The notes beneath the pieces were generated by a model, which made no database searches, was not told the DNA's origin, and worked only from the letters and a program-made list of their open reading frames with translations. Positions 7,146-17,288 of a stretch of DNA of 64,000 nt are shown piece after piece. The DNA lies in the NCBI RefSeq assembly GCF_001605895.1, contig NZ_LUAW01000012.1:63886-127885 (forward strand). Direction: 5' to 3'. The first letter of the stretch is position 1. Each line of letters begins with the position of its first letter. This stretch comes from Acinetobacter pragensis. Lineage in GTDB: Bacteria; Pseudomonadota; Gammaproteobacteria; Pseudomonadales; Moraxellaceae. The translations under genes were made by a program, and so were the position numbers.

Positions 7146-9785
7146 CTAGGCTTCTACCCATTTGCCATCTTGGTAAACCATCGACCATTTAGTCTGCTTG
7201 CCTTCCGCATTTTCAGAACCAATATATTGCGCTTGGTTTTTACGGCTGAATTTCACTAAAGATGGGTTGCCATCAGGGTCTGTATCCGGCGCCTGCAAAA
7301 TAAACTGATATTTTGGATCCAGCTGATCCGCCACAGAACGCAGTTCAGCCACTTTCGGGGCACGGGTTTCACGGATTTTCGGAAATTTGCTGGCAGCCAG
7401 GAATAAACCGGCAGCGCCGTCACGCAGCACGAAGAAATCATCATGCTTGGTTGAACGCAAATGTTCCATTTTAATCGGGTCTACACGCGGCGGCGCAGGC
7501 TGGCCATTCTTCAGGACTTTACGGGTATTTTCACAGCTGGTGCAGGCAAAGTAAGGACCAAAGCGGCCAGTCTTCAGCTGCATTTCGCCATCACACTTAT
7601 CGCAAGGAATAGTCGGGCCGTCATACCCCTTGATTTTAAACTCGCCTTCTTCCACTTCGAAGCCGCTGCAGTCCGGATTATTGCCGCAGATATGCAGCTT
7701 CCGCCCGCCGTCAATCACATAGCTGTCCATTGCTGTACCGCAAATTGGACAGCGTTTTTTTGACATCAGGTCAGCTGTTTCGGCAGCATCATCATCTGAA
7801 AATGCAGCCAAAGACTCGACTGGGGTTAAGTTCAGTGTGCCTTTACAGCGCTCTTTCGGCGGCAGGTTGTAACCTGAGCAGCCCAAGAACACACCTGTTG
7901 TCCCTGTACGGATCTGCATCGGACGGTCGCATTCTTTACAGTGCACATCCGCCACTTCAACCGGCAGATTGCGGCGCATGCCGCTCTCACCCTGCGCATT
8001 GGTCAAGCGCTTCTTGAAATCGCCGTAGAAGCTGTTCAGCAAGTCTTTCCAATTGCGCTCACCTTCTGCGACTTTATCCAGCTGGCCTTCAAGGTCTGCG
8101 GTAAAGTCGTAGTTCATCAGGTTATTGAAGCTTTCATCAAGACGGTCAGTGACAATTTCACCCATTTTCTCCGCATATAAGCGGCGGTTTTCCAGCTTCA
8201 CATAACCGCGGTCTTGAATGGTCGAAATAATGGCAGCATACGTCGAAGGACGGCCGATGCCTTTTTTCTCAAGCTCTTTTACCAATGAGGCTTCGGTAAA
8301 ACGCGCTGGCGGCTTGGTGAAGTGCTGCGAAGGATCGAGCTTTTCAAGCTTCAGCACTTCGCCAACTTTCACTGCCGGCAGCAATACATCATCATCTGAC
8401 TTATTTTGGCCACGGACTTTGGTGAATCCGTCAAAAACCAAAGTACGTCCTTTGGCTTTGAGTTCCACGCCGTTCGCATTGACTAAAATGGTAGATGACA
8501 AATATTCAGCCGGCGTCATTTGACACGCAACGAATTGGCGCCAAATCAAGTCATAAAGGCGCTGTGCATCACGCTCGACACCGACCAGACTGTCGCCTTT
8601 TAAAGCCACATTTGACGGACGGATCGCTTCGTGGGCTTCTTGCGCACCCGCTTTATTGCCATAGCGGTTTGGTTTTGCCGGCAGGTACTTCGCGCCAAAT
8701 TCAGTTTCAATGTGATGGCGCACCATCGTTACAGCATCATCACTCAAGAAAGTTGAGTCGGTACGCATATACGTGATGAAACCGGCTTCATACAGGCGCT
8801 GCGCCAGCATCATGGTTTTCTTTACAGAATAACCTAAACGTGTGCTGGCCGCCTGCTGCAGGGTCGAGGTGATATACGGCGCGCTCGGATTGACCTTGGT
8901 CGGTTTATCTTCGCGTGCAGATACGGTATAAGCGGCGTCTTTGATTAAATTCAATAACGCATCGGTTTCCGCCTTATTGCGCAATTTAAGCGCTTTACCG
9001 CCCTGTTTGACAGCTTCTAAGCGGATATCATCTTTAGCCGATTTAGTATCGGCAAAGACTTGCCAGTATTCTTCGGGAATAAACGCGCGGATTTCACGCT
9101 CACGCTCAACGACCAGCTTCACCGCAACCGACTGCACACGGCCAGCCGATAGGCCGCGGGCAATTTTTTCCCACAGTAAAGGCGAAATCATGAAGCCGAC
9201 TACGCGGTCCAAGAACCGGCGCGCCTGCTGCGCATTGACTTTATTGGTATCTAAGCGCGACGGATGCTTGAACGCTTCCTGAATCGCATTTTTGGTAATT
9301 TCGTTAAACACCACGCGCTGGTAGCGGGAATCATCACCGCCGATCACTTCTTTCAAGTGCCAAGCGATGGCTTCCCCTTCCCTGTCCATATCCGTTGCGA
9401 GATAGACCTCGTCAACCTGCGAAGCAAGCTTTTTCAGTTCTGATACGACGTTTTCTTTGCCAGGAAGAACCTCATATTTGGCCTTCCAGTCATGCTCGGG
9501 ATCAACCCCCATGCGGTTGACCAACGCTGATTGGGCTTTTTCAGCCTTCTGCTCATCGGTCAATTTGGTGCGGGTTGCTGGTTTCTTTTCTGCAGTTTTA
9601 CTGGAACCGCCTGTAGGCAAGTCACGGACGTGACCCACGGACGATTTTACAATGTAGTCAGAACCAAGGTATTTATTGATTGTTTTCGCTTTTGCAGGCG
9701 ACTCCACAATCACTAAGGCACGTTTTTTCCCAGCATCAGATTTTGCTGCCGCGCTTTTGGATGTGGACCGAGGAGCGTTCGCCAT
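7146..9785 (-). CDS. topA: DNA topoisomerase I
   Basis: An 879-residue type IA topoisomerase, which relaxes negative supercoils by single-strand passage. The TOPRIM domain begins at [11 protein letters not shown] (residue 23) and has the Mg-binding TDMDREGE at 131-138. The active-site tyrosine is Tyr339 in [10 protein letters not shown]. The C-terminal part has three C4 zinc-ribbon units (starting CKEC, CPIC and CDKC), then a basic tail region. An N-terminal extension of about 20 residues rich in Ala, Ser and Lys precedes the domain. Length is in the normal range for gammaproteobacteria (865 in E. coli). A terminator follows at 7092-7120. Confidence 0.98.
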   Translation of the reverse strand: MANAPRSTSKSAAAKSDAGKKRALVIVESPAKAKTINKYLGSDYIVKSSVGHVRDLPTGGSSKTAEKKPATRTKLTDEQKAEKAQSALVNRMGVDPEHDWKAKYEVLPGKENVVSELKKLASQVDEVYLATDMDREGEAIAWHLKEVIGGDDSRYQRVVFNEITKNAIQEAFKHPSRLDTNKVNAQQARRFLDRVVGFMISPLLWEKIARGLSAGRVQSVAVKLVVEREREIRAFIPEEYWQVFADTKSAKDDIRLEAVKQGGKALKLRNKAETDALLNLIKDAAYTVSAREDKPTKVNPSAPYITSTLQQAASTRLGYSVKKTMMLAQRLYEAGFITYMRTDSTFLSDDAVTMVRHHIETEFGAKYLPAKPNRYGNKAGAQEAHEAIRPSNVALKGDSLVGVERDAQRLYDLIWRQFVACQMTPAEYLSSTILVNANGVELKAKGRTLVFDGFTKVRGQNKSDDDVLLPAVKVGEVLKLEKLDPSQHFTKPPARFTEASLVKELEKKGIGRPSTYAAIISTIQDRGYVKLENRRLYAEKMGEIVTDRLDESFNNLMNYDFTADLEGQLDKVAEGERNWKDLLNSFYGDFKKRLTNAQGESGMRRNLPVEVADVHCKECDRPMQIRTGTTGVFLGCSGYNLPPKERCKGTLNLTPVESLAAFSDDDAAETADLMSKKRCPICGTAMDSYVIDGGRKLHICGNNPDCSGFEVEEGEFKIKGYDGPTIPCDKCDGEMQLKTGRFGPYFACTSCENTRKVLKNGQPAPPRVDPIKMEHLRSTKHDDFFVLRDGAAGLFLAASKFPKIRETRAPKVAELRSVADQLDPKYQFILQAPDTDPDGNPSLVKFSRKNQAQYIGSENAEGKQTKWSMVYQDGKWVEA

Positions 9786-9822
9786 AATTAACCGTTAATC
9801 CTGTTTTTTAATGGGTCTAAAA

Positions 9823-10272
9823 TTAAAGTTCAGCCAAAGAATTCAAATAGGCTTTGATATCATCCAACTGAGTGGCTCTCAAATCGGATTCTTCGTCCCA
9901 ATAGAGTCCTACACAGTTTGCCTGCATATCAATAGCATAAATGCCCTTTAATGCAATCGGCAAATCTTTGAACTTGTCATCACCATGCACAAGCTGCAAT
10001 TTTTGATCTGCCACACGCGCTCGCATCAACGGCAAGCGGGCTTCTGGAAGCAAAATGCTGTAATACGCCACCATGCTGGCGCGCTTTTCAGAAGCCATTG
10101 GAATTTTTGTCCAGTCCGGCGCAACCACTAAGCGCGGATGCAATCCCATCTTTCGCGCATTATCGCGCATGATGCCTAACGCCTTTTCTCTTGGGCTGAC
10201 ACGAAGTCCTAAAATAGAGCCCAAAACAAAAATGATAATGAAGACTGCTACCCAAATTCCAGTATTTTCCAT
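9823..10272 (-). CDS. membrane-anchored protein of unknown function
   Basis: A 149-residue protein with one N-terminal membrane helix (residues 7-23, WVAVFIIIFVLGSILGL) and a basic flank (RVSPREKALGIMRD), so it is probably anchored with the C-terminal domain in the cytoplasm. The soluble part is acidic at the end. I do not recognise a domain; similar proteins appear to be confined to Acinetobacter and relatives, as far as I recall. It is the last gene upstream of topA on the same strand (37 bp gap), so co-transcription with topA is plausible. Confidence 0.75.
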   Translation of the reverse strand: MENTGIWVAVFIIIFVLGSILGLRVSPREKALGIMRDNARKMGLHPRLVVAPDWTKIPMASEKRASMVAYYSILLPEARLPLMRARVADQKLQLVHGDDKFKDLPIALKGIYAIDMQANCVGLYWDEESDLRATQLDDIKAYLNSLAEL

Positions 10273-10343
10273 AGTACAACCTTAATGTTCCTTTATTAGA
10301 GTTGCATAAGCTCAATATAAAAGGCAAGTTGTGGCGATAAAAA

Positions 10344-11339
10344 TTAATTCAAGAACATCTCGTGGCTGTACAGCACTTCGTGACCATTCCAATAAATATA
10401 ACCTTTATCAATCAACTCTTTCAGCAGCAGGCGAATGTCTGACTTGGGGAATAACTGTTCAAGCAAATCCCGCAGCTCATAAATATCTTTGGGCTTTTCC
10501 TGTTTTAATTCATGCAGTTTCTTAATCACTTCCAGCTGTACAGGATCAATTTTCTGAAAATTGGCATATAAGCCCTGCTGCGGATTATGTGCGGAAACTG
10601 CGGTATGTTCAGAGCTTGGCTGCGGCAAATCCAGAAGCGTCAATGCATCCTGTATATTGTGCGCAGCTGGTGCGGCATCATGCTCTAAATTCAGCTGCGC
10701 CCATTGTTTCAGCACTTTTTTACGGAAATTCACCTGATCATCATCGCGTTTGACAATTTTCAGATTAATCAGCATGCCGACCACCTGCTGCGCATGGTCG
10801 GGCAGCAGCTGCAGAATATTCGCCACAGAATTCTTTAATGATGCCAGCGTATTCGGTTTTCCTGCCGCTTTGGCCATGGCGTCGCAATACTTTTTGACCA
10901 TTTGCAGATAGGGTGTGGCTTTAATTTTTTCTAAGCTGGGAATTTTATATTTCGGACGCTCAAATGCAGTGTCCTGCTCAGGCTGTATTTGAATCAGGCT
11001 GCAGCGTATATTCGAACCTTGCATCATGTCCAGCAGCATTTGACTGCTGGACATCGCAGAAATCACGTCGACATGCGTCCCATCTTCCAGCAACGCCATC
11101 AGCTGCCCCACTACCACCGCGTACTCGAATTCTTTTTGCGCTGTTTCAGGTATGTCCAGAATGACGATTTGACCGCTGCTGATCCAGCTTGAAAATTCAG
11201 TTAAATCTTCGAGAGAATATTCAAATTTCCCTTGGCAATTAAATAGATAAAGCACAGGATAATGTTCAACAATATCTCTGAACAGCTGCGCAGGCGGCAT
11301 ATTGTTTTCAAGATCGAGCAGTACGGCTTTAGCGGTCAT
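10344..11339 (-). CDS. PIN-like domain protein with C-terminal winged-helix-like region
   Basis: A 331-residue protein. Residues 1-125 have a PIN-like Rossmann pattern: VLLDLENN at 6-13 with acidic residues at the end of the first strand, LYLFNC, IVILDIP, FEYAVVVGQLMALLE and VDVISAMSSSQMLLDMM. PIN/NYN-like folds are often nucleases or RNA-binding modules. Residues 260-331 look like a winged helix (IDPVQLEVIKKLHELKQ..., LLKELIDKGYIYWNG). A Pro/Ala/His linker lies between. No partner gene that would fit a toxin-antitoxin pair is adjacent. Catalytic competence is not established: only some PIN acidic residues are evident. Confidence 0.7.
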   Translation of the reverse strand: MTAKAVLLDLENNMPPAQLFRDIVEHYPVLYLFNCQGKFEYSLEDLTEFSSWISSGQIVILDIPETAQKEFEYAVVVGQLMALLEDGTHVDVISAMSSSQMLLDMMQGSNIRCSLIQIQPEQDTAFERPKYKIPSLEKIKATPYLQMVKKYCDAMAKAAGKPNTLASLKNSVANILQLLPDHAQQVVGMLINLKIVKRDDDQVNFRKKVLKQWAQLNLEHDAAPAAHNIQDALTLLDLPQPSSEHTAVSAHNPQQGLYANFQKIDPVQLEVIKKLHELKQEKPKDIYELRDLLEQLFPKSDIRLLLKELIDKGYIYWNGHEVLYSHEMFLN

Positions 11340-11470
11340 AAAGGGTAAACTGTTTGGCGAATATGCAATTGCTGTGCATTACAGCGTTATCGCCTTGAAA
11401 GGTCAATGACTAAAAAGCATTTTTCCCCTATTGCGCCTGCGCCATATATAGCCTTGCACGCTGTTCAGCA

Positions 11471-11716
11471 TTAATAATGCGGCGGGCGGTTGGTCATCGG
11501 ATCAAACGCGGCTATGCCTTCAGATAAATCCGCAGATTCGATACGCTGGTAAATGAGCTGCATTTGCGCCTTTAAATCAGCAATTTCAACACTCTGGCGC
11601 GCAACCTGATCATTCAGCTGATCAACTAAATCATCTAAAAATGCAATTCGGACTTGCAAATCTTCAATGGGTGCGGACAATGGCGCTTGATTATCGATAT
11701 TCTGTTGTTTAGACAC
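11471..11716 (-). CDS. slyX: SlyX family protein
   Basis: An 81-residue protein dominated by a coiled coil (residues 17-60, heptad pattern in LQVRIAFLDDLVDQLNDQV) and ending in PPHY, the C-terminal signature of SlyX. The function of SlyX is not known; in enterobacteria the gene lies near slyD. Here it is divergent from uup with 35 bp between the start codons, so the two share a short promoter region. Length is slightly longer than E. coli SlyX (72). Confidence 0.88.
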   Translation of the reverse strand: MSKQQNIDNQAPLSAPIEDLQVRIAFLDDLVDQLNDQVARQSVEIADLKAQMQLIYQRIESADLSEGIAAFDPMTNRPPHY

Positions 11717-11751
11717 TTCAAGTCCTCATTTGAGATTTTTCAGGAAACATT

Positions 11752-13656
11752 ATGGCCTATATTACTTTAAGGGATGTCCAACTTGCGTTTGGTGGACCTG
11801 CCCTGCTCGACGGCGCGAGTTTTAGCTTAGAACGCGGCGAACGGGTGTGTTTGATCGGCCGTAATGGTGAAGGTAAGTCTACTTTACTTAAACTGATTGA
11901 GGGAAGCTTATTGCCCGATTCAGGCGAAGTATCGCTGCAAAACGGCATCACGATCGCCATGCTGGCGCAGGATGTGCCGATGGATTCAGGCAAAGTCGCA
12001 GACATTGTTGCAGATGGTGCCGGCGAAGCTGCCGAAGTGCTTAGAGCCTATCACGAAGCCAGTGACGCTTGCGTGCTGGGCGATATGGACGCATGCGACC
12101 GCATGGGTGAGCTGCAGCATAAATTAGATCAGCTGGATGGCTGGGCTTTAGAAACCAAAGTGAATTCGATCCTCAGCAAAATGGGCTTAGACCCGGATGC
12201 GGATCTGGCCGATTTATCAGGCGGCCGTAAGCGCCGTGTGCTTTTGGCGCGCGCGCTGCTTACCCAGCCGGATGTCTTGCTTCTTGACGAACCAACCAAC
12301 CATTTGGACGTTGAAAGTATTGAATGGCTGGAAAAATTCCTGCTGGATCAGAACAATTTAACCCTCTTGTTTATTTCGCATGACCGTTCATTTGTCGACA
12401 GCATTGCCACACGTATTGTTGAACTTGACCGCGGCACATTGCGCAGCTATGAAGGCAACTATTCACGTTACCTAGAGCTCAAAGCGCAACAAATGGAAGC
12501 GGAAGAAAAGCAGAATGCGCTGTTTGATAAACGCTTAGCCGAGGAAGAAGTCTGGATTCGCCAAGGCATCAAAGCCCGCCGTACCCGCAACGAAGGCCGT
12601 GTCCGCGCGCTCAAAGAATTGCGTGAAGAATCCCGTGCGCGCCGTTCACAGCAAGGCAAAGTCAGCATGGCGACGCAAGATGCCAACCGTTCCGGCAAAG
12701 TCGTCTTTGAGATTGACAACCTGAGTGTGAAATTCGGCGATAATCCCCCAATTATCAAAGGCTTTTCCGCTTTGGTTTTACGCGGCGACCGTATTGGCCT
12801 CGTCGGCGACAATGGTGTCGGTAAAACCACCCTGATTAAAGCCATTCTGGGAGAACTTGAGCATGGCGGAACGGTAAAAACCGGTACACAGCTTGAAGTG
12901 GCTTATTTTGACCAGCTGCGCAATGCGCTTGACCTTGAAAAATCAGTGAAAGATAACGTTTCGGAAGGCTCGGATTTTGTCGATGTAAATGGCGGCCGCC
13001 GTCACATCTACAGCTATCTGCAAGATTTCCTATTCTCTCCTGAACGCGCGCGTACCCCGGTAAAAGCTTTATCCGGCGGTGAACGCAACCGTATTTTGCT
13101 GGCTAAATTATTGCTGAAACCTTCAAACCTCATTGTTATGGATGAGCCAACCAATGACTTGGATATGGTGACGCTAGAGCTGCTTGAGGAAATGCTGGGC
13201 GGATACAAAGGCACTTTGCTGCTGATTTCACATGACCGCGCATTTATGGACAACGTTGTGACATCGACTTGGGTCTTTGACGGCAAAGGCAATATTGATG
13301 AATACATCGGCGGCTACCAAGACTATCTGGAACAGCGTCCGGATCAAACTGCAGTCGACCAAAAAAGCGATGTAAAAAAAGCCCTTGCTAAAGCAGAAGC
13401 GGCGCAAGCGCCGGCACAGGCCAAAAAGGTAAAACTCAGCTATAAAGATCAGCGGACTCTGGATCAGCTGCCCGCAGAAATTGAAGCGCTGGAAAAAGAG
13501 CAGGCCCAGCTGTCAGAAAAACTGGCGGATGGTTCATGGTTTGTCAGCGATGCAGATGCCGCTTCGAAAGCCTCACAGCGCCTTGCAGAAATTGATGATC
13601 AAATGCTGGAAAAAATGGAGCGTTTGGAAACGCTAGAGAACATGATCAAAGGCTGA
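11752..13656 (+). CDS. uup: ABC-F ATPase Uup
   Basis: A 634-residue soluble protein with two ABC ATPase domains: Walker A sequences GRNGEGKST (about residue 36) and GDNGVGKTT (about 350), signatures LSGGRKRR and LSGGERNR, and Walker B motifs ending LLDEPTNHLD and VMDEPTNDLD. The linker between them is charged and helical, and the last 90 residues form a coiled-coil domain (LEKEQAQLSEKL). These are the features of Uup, an ABC-F protein acting on ribosomes and affecting transposon excision and branched DNA. It has no membrane domain. A strong terminator follows at 13671-13702. Confidence 0.95.
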   Translation: MAYITLRDVQLAFGGPALLDGASFSLERGERVCLIGRNGEGKSTLLKLIEGSLLPDSGEVSLQNGITIAMLAQDVPMDSGKVADIVADGAGEAAEVLRAYHEASDACVLGDMDACDRMGELQHKLDQLDGWALETKVNSILSKMGLDPDADLADLSGGRKRRVLLARALLTQPDVLLLDEPTNHLDVESIEWLEKFLLDQNNLTLLFISHDRSFVDSIATRIVELDRGTLRSYEGNYSRYLELKAQQMEAEEKQNALFDKRLAEEEVWIRQGIKARRTRNEGRVRALKELREESRARRSQQGKVSMATQDANRSGKVVFEIDNLSVKFGDNPPIIKGFSALVLRGDRIGLVGDNGVGKTTLIKAILGELEHGGTVKTGTQLEVAYFDQLRNALDLEKSVKDNVSEGSDFVDVNGGRRHIYSYLQDFLFSPERARTPVKALSGGERNRILLAKLLLKPSNLIVMDEPTNDLDMVTLELLEEMLGGYKGTLLLISHDRAFMDNVVTSTWVFDGKGNIDEYIGGYQDYLEQRPDQTAVDQKSDVKKALAKAEAAQAPAQAKKVKLSYKDQRTLDQLPAEIEALEKEQAQLSEKLADGSWFVSDADAASKASQRLAEIDDQMLEKMERLETLENMIKG

Positions 13657-13670
13657 TTCTTCTAAATTTC

Positions 13671-13702
13671 AAAAAATGCCGTAATTAATTACGGCATTTT
13701 TT
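13671..13702 (+). terminator. terminator after uup
   Basis: AAAAAATGCCGTAAT and its complement ATTACGGCATTTTTT form a long stem that ends in a T run, 14 bp beyond the uup stop. Confidence 0.88.
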
Positions 13703-13869
13703 ATGTCTAAGTGTCTAATACAGCTTTCTCCTTCCCCGTTTTTTGAGTCACCTGAAAAGCCCATCGCCTTGCAAAAAAGCCGCATCGGACTGTGCTTAAA
13801 ATTTATTTTTGGCATTTGTTTTAAATGCTTGCTAAGGTTTCAAAACAAATACCTTATCAGGCTGAAAAT

Positions 13870-14631
13870 ATGCAAATTCGTGATCAGATTGTCTTAGTCA
13901 CAGGCGGCGCACGCGGTTTAGGCTTGGCCATTACTCAAGCGCTCATTGCAGAAGGCGCAAAGGTGGTGGTGAATTATTATGCCAGCAAAGCGCAAGCTGA
14001 ACAGTTAGCGCTACAGCATCCTCAGCAGGTCTTTGCCTGCCAAGCCGATGTCACGGACAAAGCACAGGTGATCCAATTATTTGCAGCCGCTAAAGCGCAT
14101 TTTGGAACAGCGATAACCTCGGTAGTCAATAATGCCCTGATCAGTTTTGAATTTAATGGCGATGCCCGCCCTAAAATCGAAGATTTAACCGCTGAAACCA
14201 TGCTGCAGCAGTTTGACGGCGCAGTACTGGCCGCCATCAATACCACACAGGCTGCGCTAGGCGATATGAAACAGGCGGGCTTTGGGCGCATCGTCAATAT
14301 TGGGACAAATTTAGTGCAGAATCCTGTCGTTCCGTATCATGACTACACGGCGGCCAAAGCGGCATTACTGGCCTTTACCCGTACCGCCGCGCATGACCTT
14401 GGGCCATACGGCATCAACATCAATATGCTGTCAGGCGGCCTGCTGCAGACCACGGATGCCAGCAAAGCGACTCCGGATGCAGTATTTGATTTAATCGCCG
14501 CGTCTACGCCGCTGCGCCGCGTTACGACACCGGAGGAATTCGCTTCCGCCATCATGATGTTTTTGTCCCCGTATTCACGCGCAGTCACAGGACAAAATTT
14601 AATTGTGGATGGCGGTCTGGTCAAAGGCTGA
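13870..14631 (+). CDS. short-chain dehydrogenase/reductase, FabG-like
   Basis: A 253-residue classical SDR. The cofactor motif TGGARGLG is at about residues 12-19, an Asn-Asn-Ala equivalent appears in VVNNALI, and the catalytic pair is Tyr-x3-Lys in DYTAAKAAL. The C-terminus MFLSPYSRAVTGQNLIVDGG is typical of 3-oxoacyl-ACP reductase-like SDRs. The ATG at 13870 has AGGCTGA upstream; an in-frame ATG at 13825 would add residues without similarity to the family. The gene is isolated between uup and the acyltransferase gene, so its substrate is not indicated. It is not part of a fab cluster and is unlikely to be the essential FabG. Confidence 0.85.
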   Translation: MQIRDQIVLVTGGARGLGLAITQALIAEGAKVVVNYYASKAQAEQLALQHPQQVFACQADVTDKAQVIQLFAAAKAHFGTAITSVVNNALISFEFNGDARPKIEDLTAETMLQQFDGAVLAAINTTQAALGDMKQAGFGRIVNIGTNLVQNPVVPYHDYTAAKAALLAFTRTAAHDLGPYGININMLSGGLLQTTDASKATPDAVFDLIAASTPLRRVTTPEEFASAIMMFLSPYSRAVTGQNLIVDGGLVKG

Positions 14632-14729
14632 ATGAACAGCGTTGACTCGGTGGATACAGCCTGCACTTTTTCTTTCAATTCAGCTTCATGCTAGACTGAG
14701 CGCTATTTTTAAAATTTGATTTAGTTCTT

Positions 14730-15665
14730 ATGAGTCAAAAGCCTGATTATCAGCCTGGTGCATTTCAATGGTCTTTCTTGCTGCCTCAATATTGGGGTAT
14801 TTGGATTGGGATTGTTTTCCTGATGATTTTGGCGATCTTGCCGTGGGCTATTCAGCACCGTTTGGCGGCGCTTATAGGCAATACTGCATTCAAATATTTA
14901 AAGTCACGCCGCAAAACCGCTGTGCGCAACTTGGAAGTGTGTTTTCCTGAGTGGACAGCGGAACAGGTGCAGCAGAATGCGCGCCAAGTTTTTGTCGATC
15001 AGATGATTGGCATTTTTGAAACTTTAAATGCGTGGTATAGCCCTCAATGGTTTAAAAATCGCTTTAGTGTTGAAGGCTTAGAACACCTTGAAAAAGCGCA
15101 AACTGAAGGCCGCGGTGTATTGCTTTTAGGTACGCATTCGACTCTTTTAGATGCAGGCGGTTATCTCTGTGATCAGTTTTTTAAATTAGGCGTGGTTTAC
15201 CGTCCACAGAATAATCCACTATTGGACATGCTGATTTACCGCTGCCGCGCAACCATTTATGAACATCAGGTTGACCACGATGATATGCGTGGACTGATTC
15301 GTCAGTTAAAACATGGGCAAGCCATTTGGTACAGCCCAGATCAGGATTTTGGCCTTAAGCAAGGCGTCATGGCGCCATTTTTTGGTGTTCCCGCCGCCAC
15401 TGTAACAGCGCACCGCCGGCTCATGAAAATATCGAAAGCCGCCGCTGTGCCGCTGTATTTTTACCGTGACGGAGATATCCGCAATCCTCAATATCATGTG
15501 CTCCTTGAACCCGCTTTGGATCACTTTCCCAGCGAAGATGAAGTTGCTGATGCCATACGCGTTAATCAGATTATTGAAAGACAGCTGCGCATTGCCCCTA
15601 CGCAATACATGTGGTTCCACCGCCGTTTTAAAACCCGCCCAAACGGTTATGAAAAGATTTACTAA
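14730..15665 (+). CDS. lipid A acyltransferase, LpxL/LpxM family
   Basis: A 311-residue inner-membrane acyltransferase. An N-terminal membrane anchor (residues 22-40) is followed by the catalytic HX4D motif (His136-Ser-Thr-Leu-Leu-Asp141) and the RPQNNPLLD segment. These enzymes add a secondary acyl chain to lipid A from acyl-ACP. Whether this is LpxL or LpxM cannot be settled by reading alone. The gene lies 51 bp before an LPS core glycosyltransferase, which fits a shared outer-membrane biogenesis unit. The start follows a weak ribosome-binding site. Confidence 0.88.
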   Translation: MSQKPDYQPGAFQWSFLLPQYWGIWIGIVFLMILAILPWAIQHRLAALIGNTAFKYLKSRRKTAVRNLEVCFPEWTAEQVQQNARQVFVDQMIGIFETLNAWYSPQWFKNRFSVEGLEHLEKAQTEGRGVLLLGTHSTLLDAGGYLCDQFFKLGVVYRPQNNPLLDMLIYRCRATIYEHQVDHDDMRGLIRQLKHGQAIWYSPDQDFGLKQGVMAPFFGVPAATVTAHRRLMKISKAAAVPLYFYRDGDIRNPQYHVLLEPALDHFPSEDEVADAIRVNQIIERQLRIAPTQYMWFHRRFKTRPNGYEKIY

Positions 15666-15716
15666 ATTCCATCCAACAAAATCATAGATCTAACAAAAAT
15701 CATAGAGAGATGTGCG

Positions 15717-16817
15717 ATGAAAGTGATGCAGCTTTTGCCTGAACTGAACAGCGGCGGTGTGGAACGCGGTACATTAGAAATCGCCCGCGCGCTGATCGCC
15801 GGTGGACATGAATCCCTTGTGGTCTCCAATGGCGGCCGCATGGTGACACAGCTGGAAGCCGAAGGTTCAACGCATTTAACCTTGCCTGTGCATAAAAAAG
15901 CCCTGTCCAGCCTGTGGCAGATCCGTCCGCTGCGCAAATTGATTCTGCAGCATCGTCCCGACATTGTGCATGTCCGCTCACGGGTTCCGGCATGGCTGAC
16001 CCATTTTGCGCTCAAAGGCATTCCTGCACATCAGCGCCCGCATCTCATCACTACGGTACATGGTTTTTATTCCATCAACCGTTACAGCCAAATTATGACG
16101 CAGGCAGAGAAAGTCATTGCCGTATCCGACAGTGTGGTGAAATACATTACCGACAATTATAAAAATTGCCCGCCTGAAGATATCGTGCGTATTTACCGCG
16201 GCATCGATCCAAACGCCTTTCCGCATGGCTATCAGCCATCGGCGCAGTGGCAGAATCAAACTTTCAAAGATTTTCCTGAATTGGAAAATAAGTTTCTCAT
16301 CTGCCTGCCAGGACGCATTACCCGCCTCAAAGGCCACGAAACTTTGATTGCCCTCGTTCAGCAGCTGCAGCAGCATTATCCGCAGCTGCATGCTGTGGTG
16401 GTGGGCGGTGCAGACCCAAAGAAAGCCGCGTATTTAAAAGAAATGCAGGACAGCATTCAAGCCAAAGGCCTGAGTGAAAAAATCACTTTTGCAGGCCACC
16501 GTTCAGATATCCGCGAATGGCTGGCATTCAGCGATGTGGTGCTGTCCCTGTCTAATCAGGCGGAAACTTTTGGCCGTACGGCTTTAGAAGCGCTGTCAGT
16601 GGGAACGCCGGTGATTGGATGGAACCGCGGCGGTGTCGCGGAAATTCTATCCCATGTTTATCCGCAAGGCTTAATTGCTGTGGATGACCAAAGCGCCTTG
16701 CTGAGTGCTGTGAAAAAGCATATTGATGCGCCGAAGCAGGTCGAGCCTGTCAATATGTTCAGTTTAAAAGACATGTGCGATCAGACGCTGGATCTATATC
16801 AACAGCTTTTAAATTAA
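15717..16817 (+). CDS. lpsB: LPS core glycosyltransferase, GT4 family (LpsB-like)
   Basis: A 366-residue GT4-type glycosyltransferase with the GT-B layout: N-terminal LPELNSGGVERGTLEIARAL (acceptor domain) and a C-terminal nucleotide-sugar domain with GRITRLKGHETLI and the EX7E-like segment NQAETFGRTALEALSVGTPV. A. baumannii LpsB, needed for the LPS/LOS outer core, has the same length and is of this family; I assign the symbol on that recollection and the neighbour LpxL/LpxM gene. The ATG at 15717 follows AGAGATG. No membrane helix is visible; it should act on the inner face of the inner membrane. Confidence 0.75.
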   Translation: MKVMQLLPELNSGGVERGTLEIARALIAGGHESLVVSNGGRMVTQLEAEGSTHLTLPVHKKALSSLWQIRPLRKLILQHRPDIVHVRSRVPAWLTHFALKGIPAHQRPHLITTVHGFYSINRYSQIMTQAEKVIAVSDSVVKYITDNYKNCPPEDIVRIYRGIDPNAFPHGYQPSAQWQNQTFKDFPELENKFLICLPGRITRLKGHETLIALVQQLQQHYPQLHAVVVGGADPKKAAYLKEMQDSIQAKGLSEKITFAGHRSDIREWLAFSDVVLSLSNQAETFGRTALEALSVGTPVIGWNRGGVAEILSHVYPQGLIAVDDQSALLSAVKKHIDAPKQVEPVNMFSLKDMCDQTLDLYQQLLN

Positions 16818-17138
16818 AGGCGCTTATTTTCCCAAATCGCTTTGCATGGTCTGAGCCAGTGTTTAATGTGGCTGAGTAAATGCAAGGCCGATTTTTTCCT
16901 GACCAAATCCATCTATTTATAAAAGTTAATGGCTTGATGCTCTATCGCTAAAACTTTTGATGGGCGTTTTCATCTTTAAAACAACATGGCTTGCGTCATT
17001 AAGCTGCCAGCACAGAAAGGCAGGAAATTGGGATAAGCCAGCTAATGTGGAGGACATACAGCTCAATATCCAGCTGAAATTGCATTTTCCCAAGCAATGA
17101 AAAGTTTCTAGTATCTTGCTGTGGCTCGACTATGCGGC
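16818..17138. other. intergenic region without visible gene
   Basis: About 320 bases between two convergent transcription units. I see no ORF with family resemblance and no strong terminator hairpin. It may hold the 3' ends of the lpsB transcript and of the small-protein operon. Confidence 0.4.
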
Positions 17139-17288
17139 TCAACTATGTAAAGAATGCAAGAAATCCACCGGCCGAATTGGCTTTTGCGCTAATGAGCCAT
17201 TCGCTCGATAAATACTGATATCTAAAGCTTCGCTGGGATGATCCTGCAGCAATATTTCCACGGCCGTCATTGCATCCGCGCTTTGCAT
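17139..17288 (-). CDS. candidate small protein coupled to VanZ-like gene
   Basis: A 49-codon ORF whose ATG overlaps the stop of the upstream membrane protein gene (sequence GGAAGGGATGATG: stop TGA at 17290-17288 and ATG at 17288; an ATGA overlap with the ATG at 17291 is the alternative). GGAAGG gives a good ribosome-binding site for the second ATG. The product is acidic in its first half (TAVEILLQDHPSEALDISIY) and ends in HSLHS. I recognise no family. The overlap is the main evidence that it is translated; the frame is also open upstream inside the neighbouring gene, so chance is not excluded. Confidence 0.4.
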   Translation of the reverse strand: MQSADAMTAVEILLQDHPSEALDISIYRANGSLAQKPIRPVDFLHSLHS

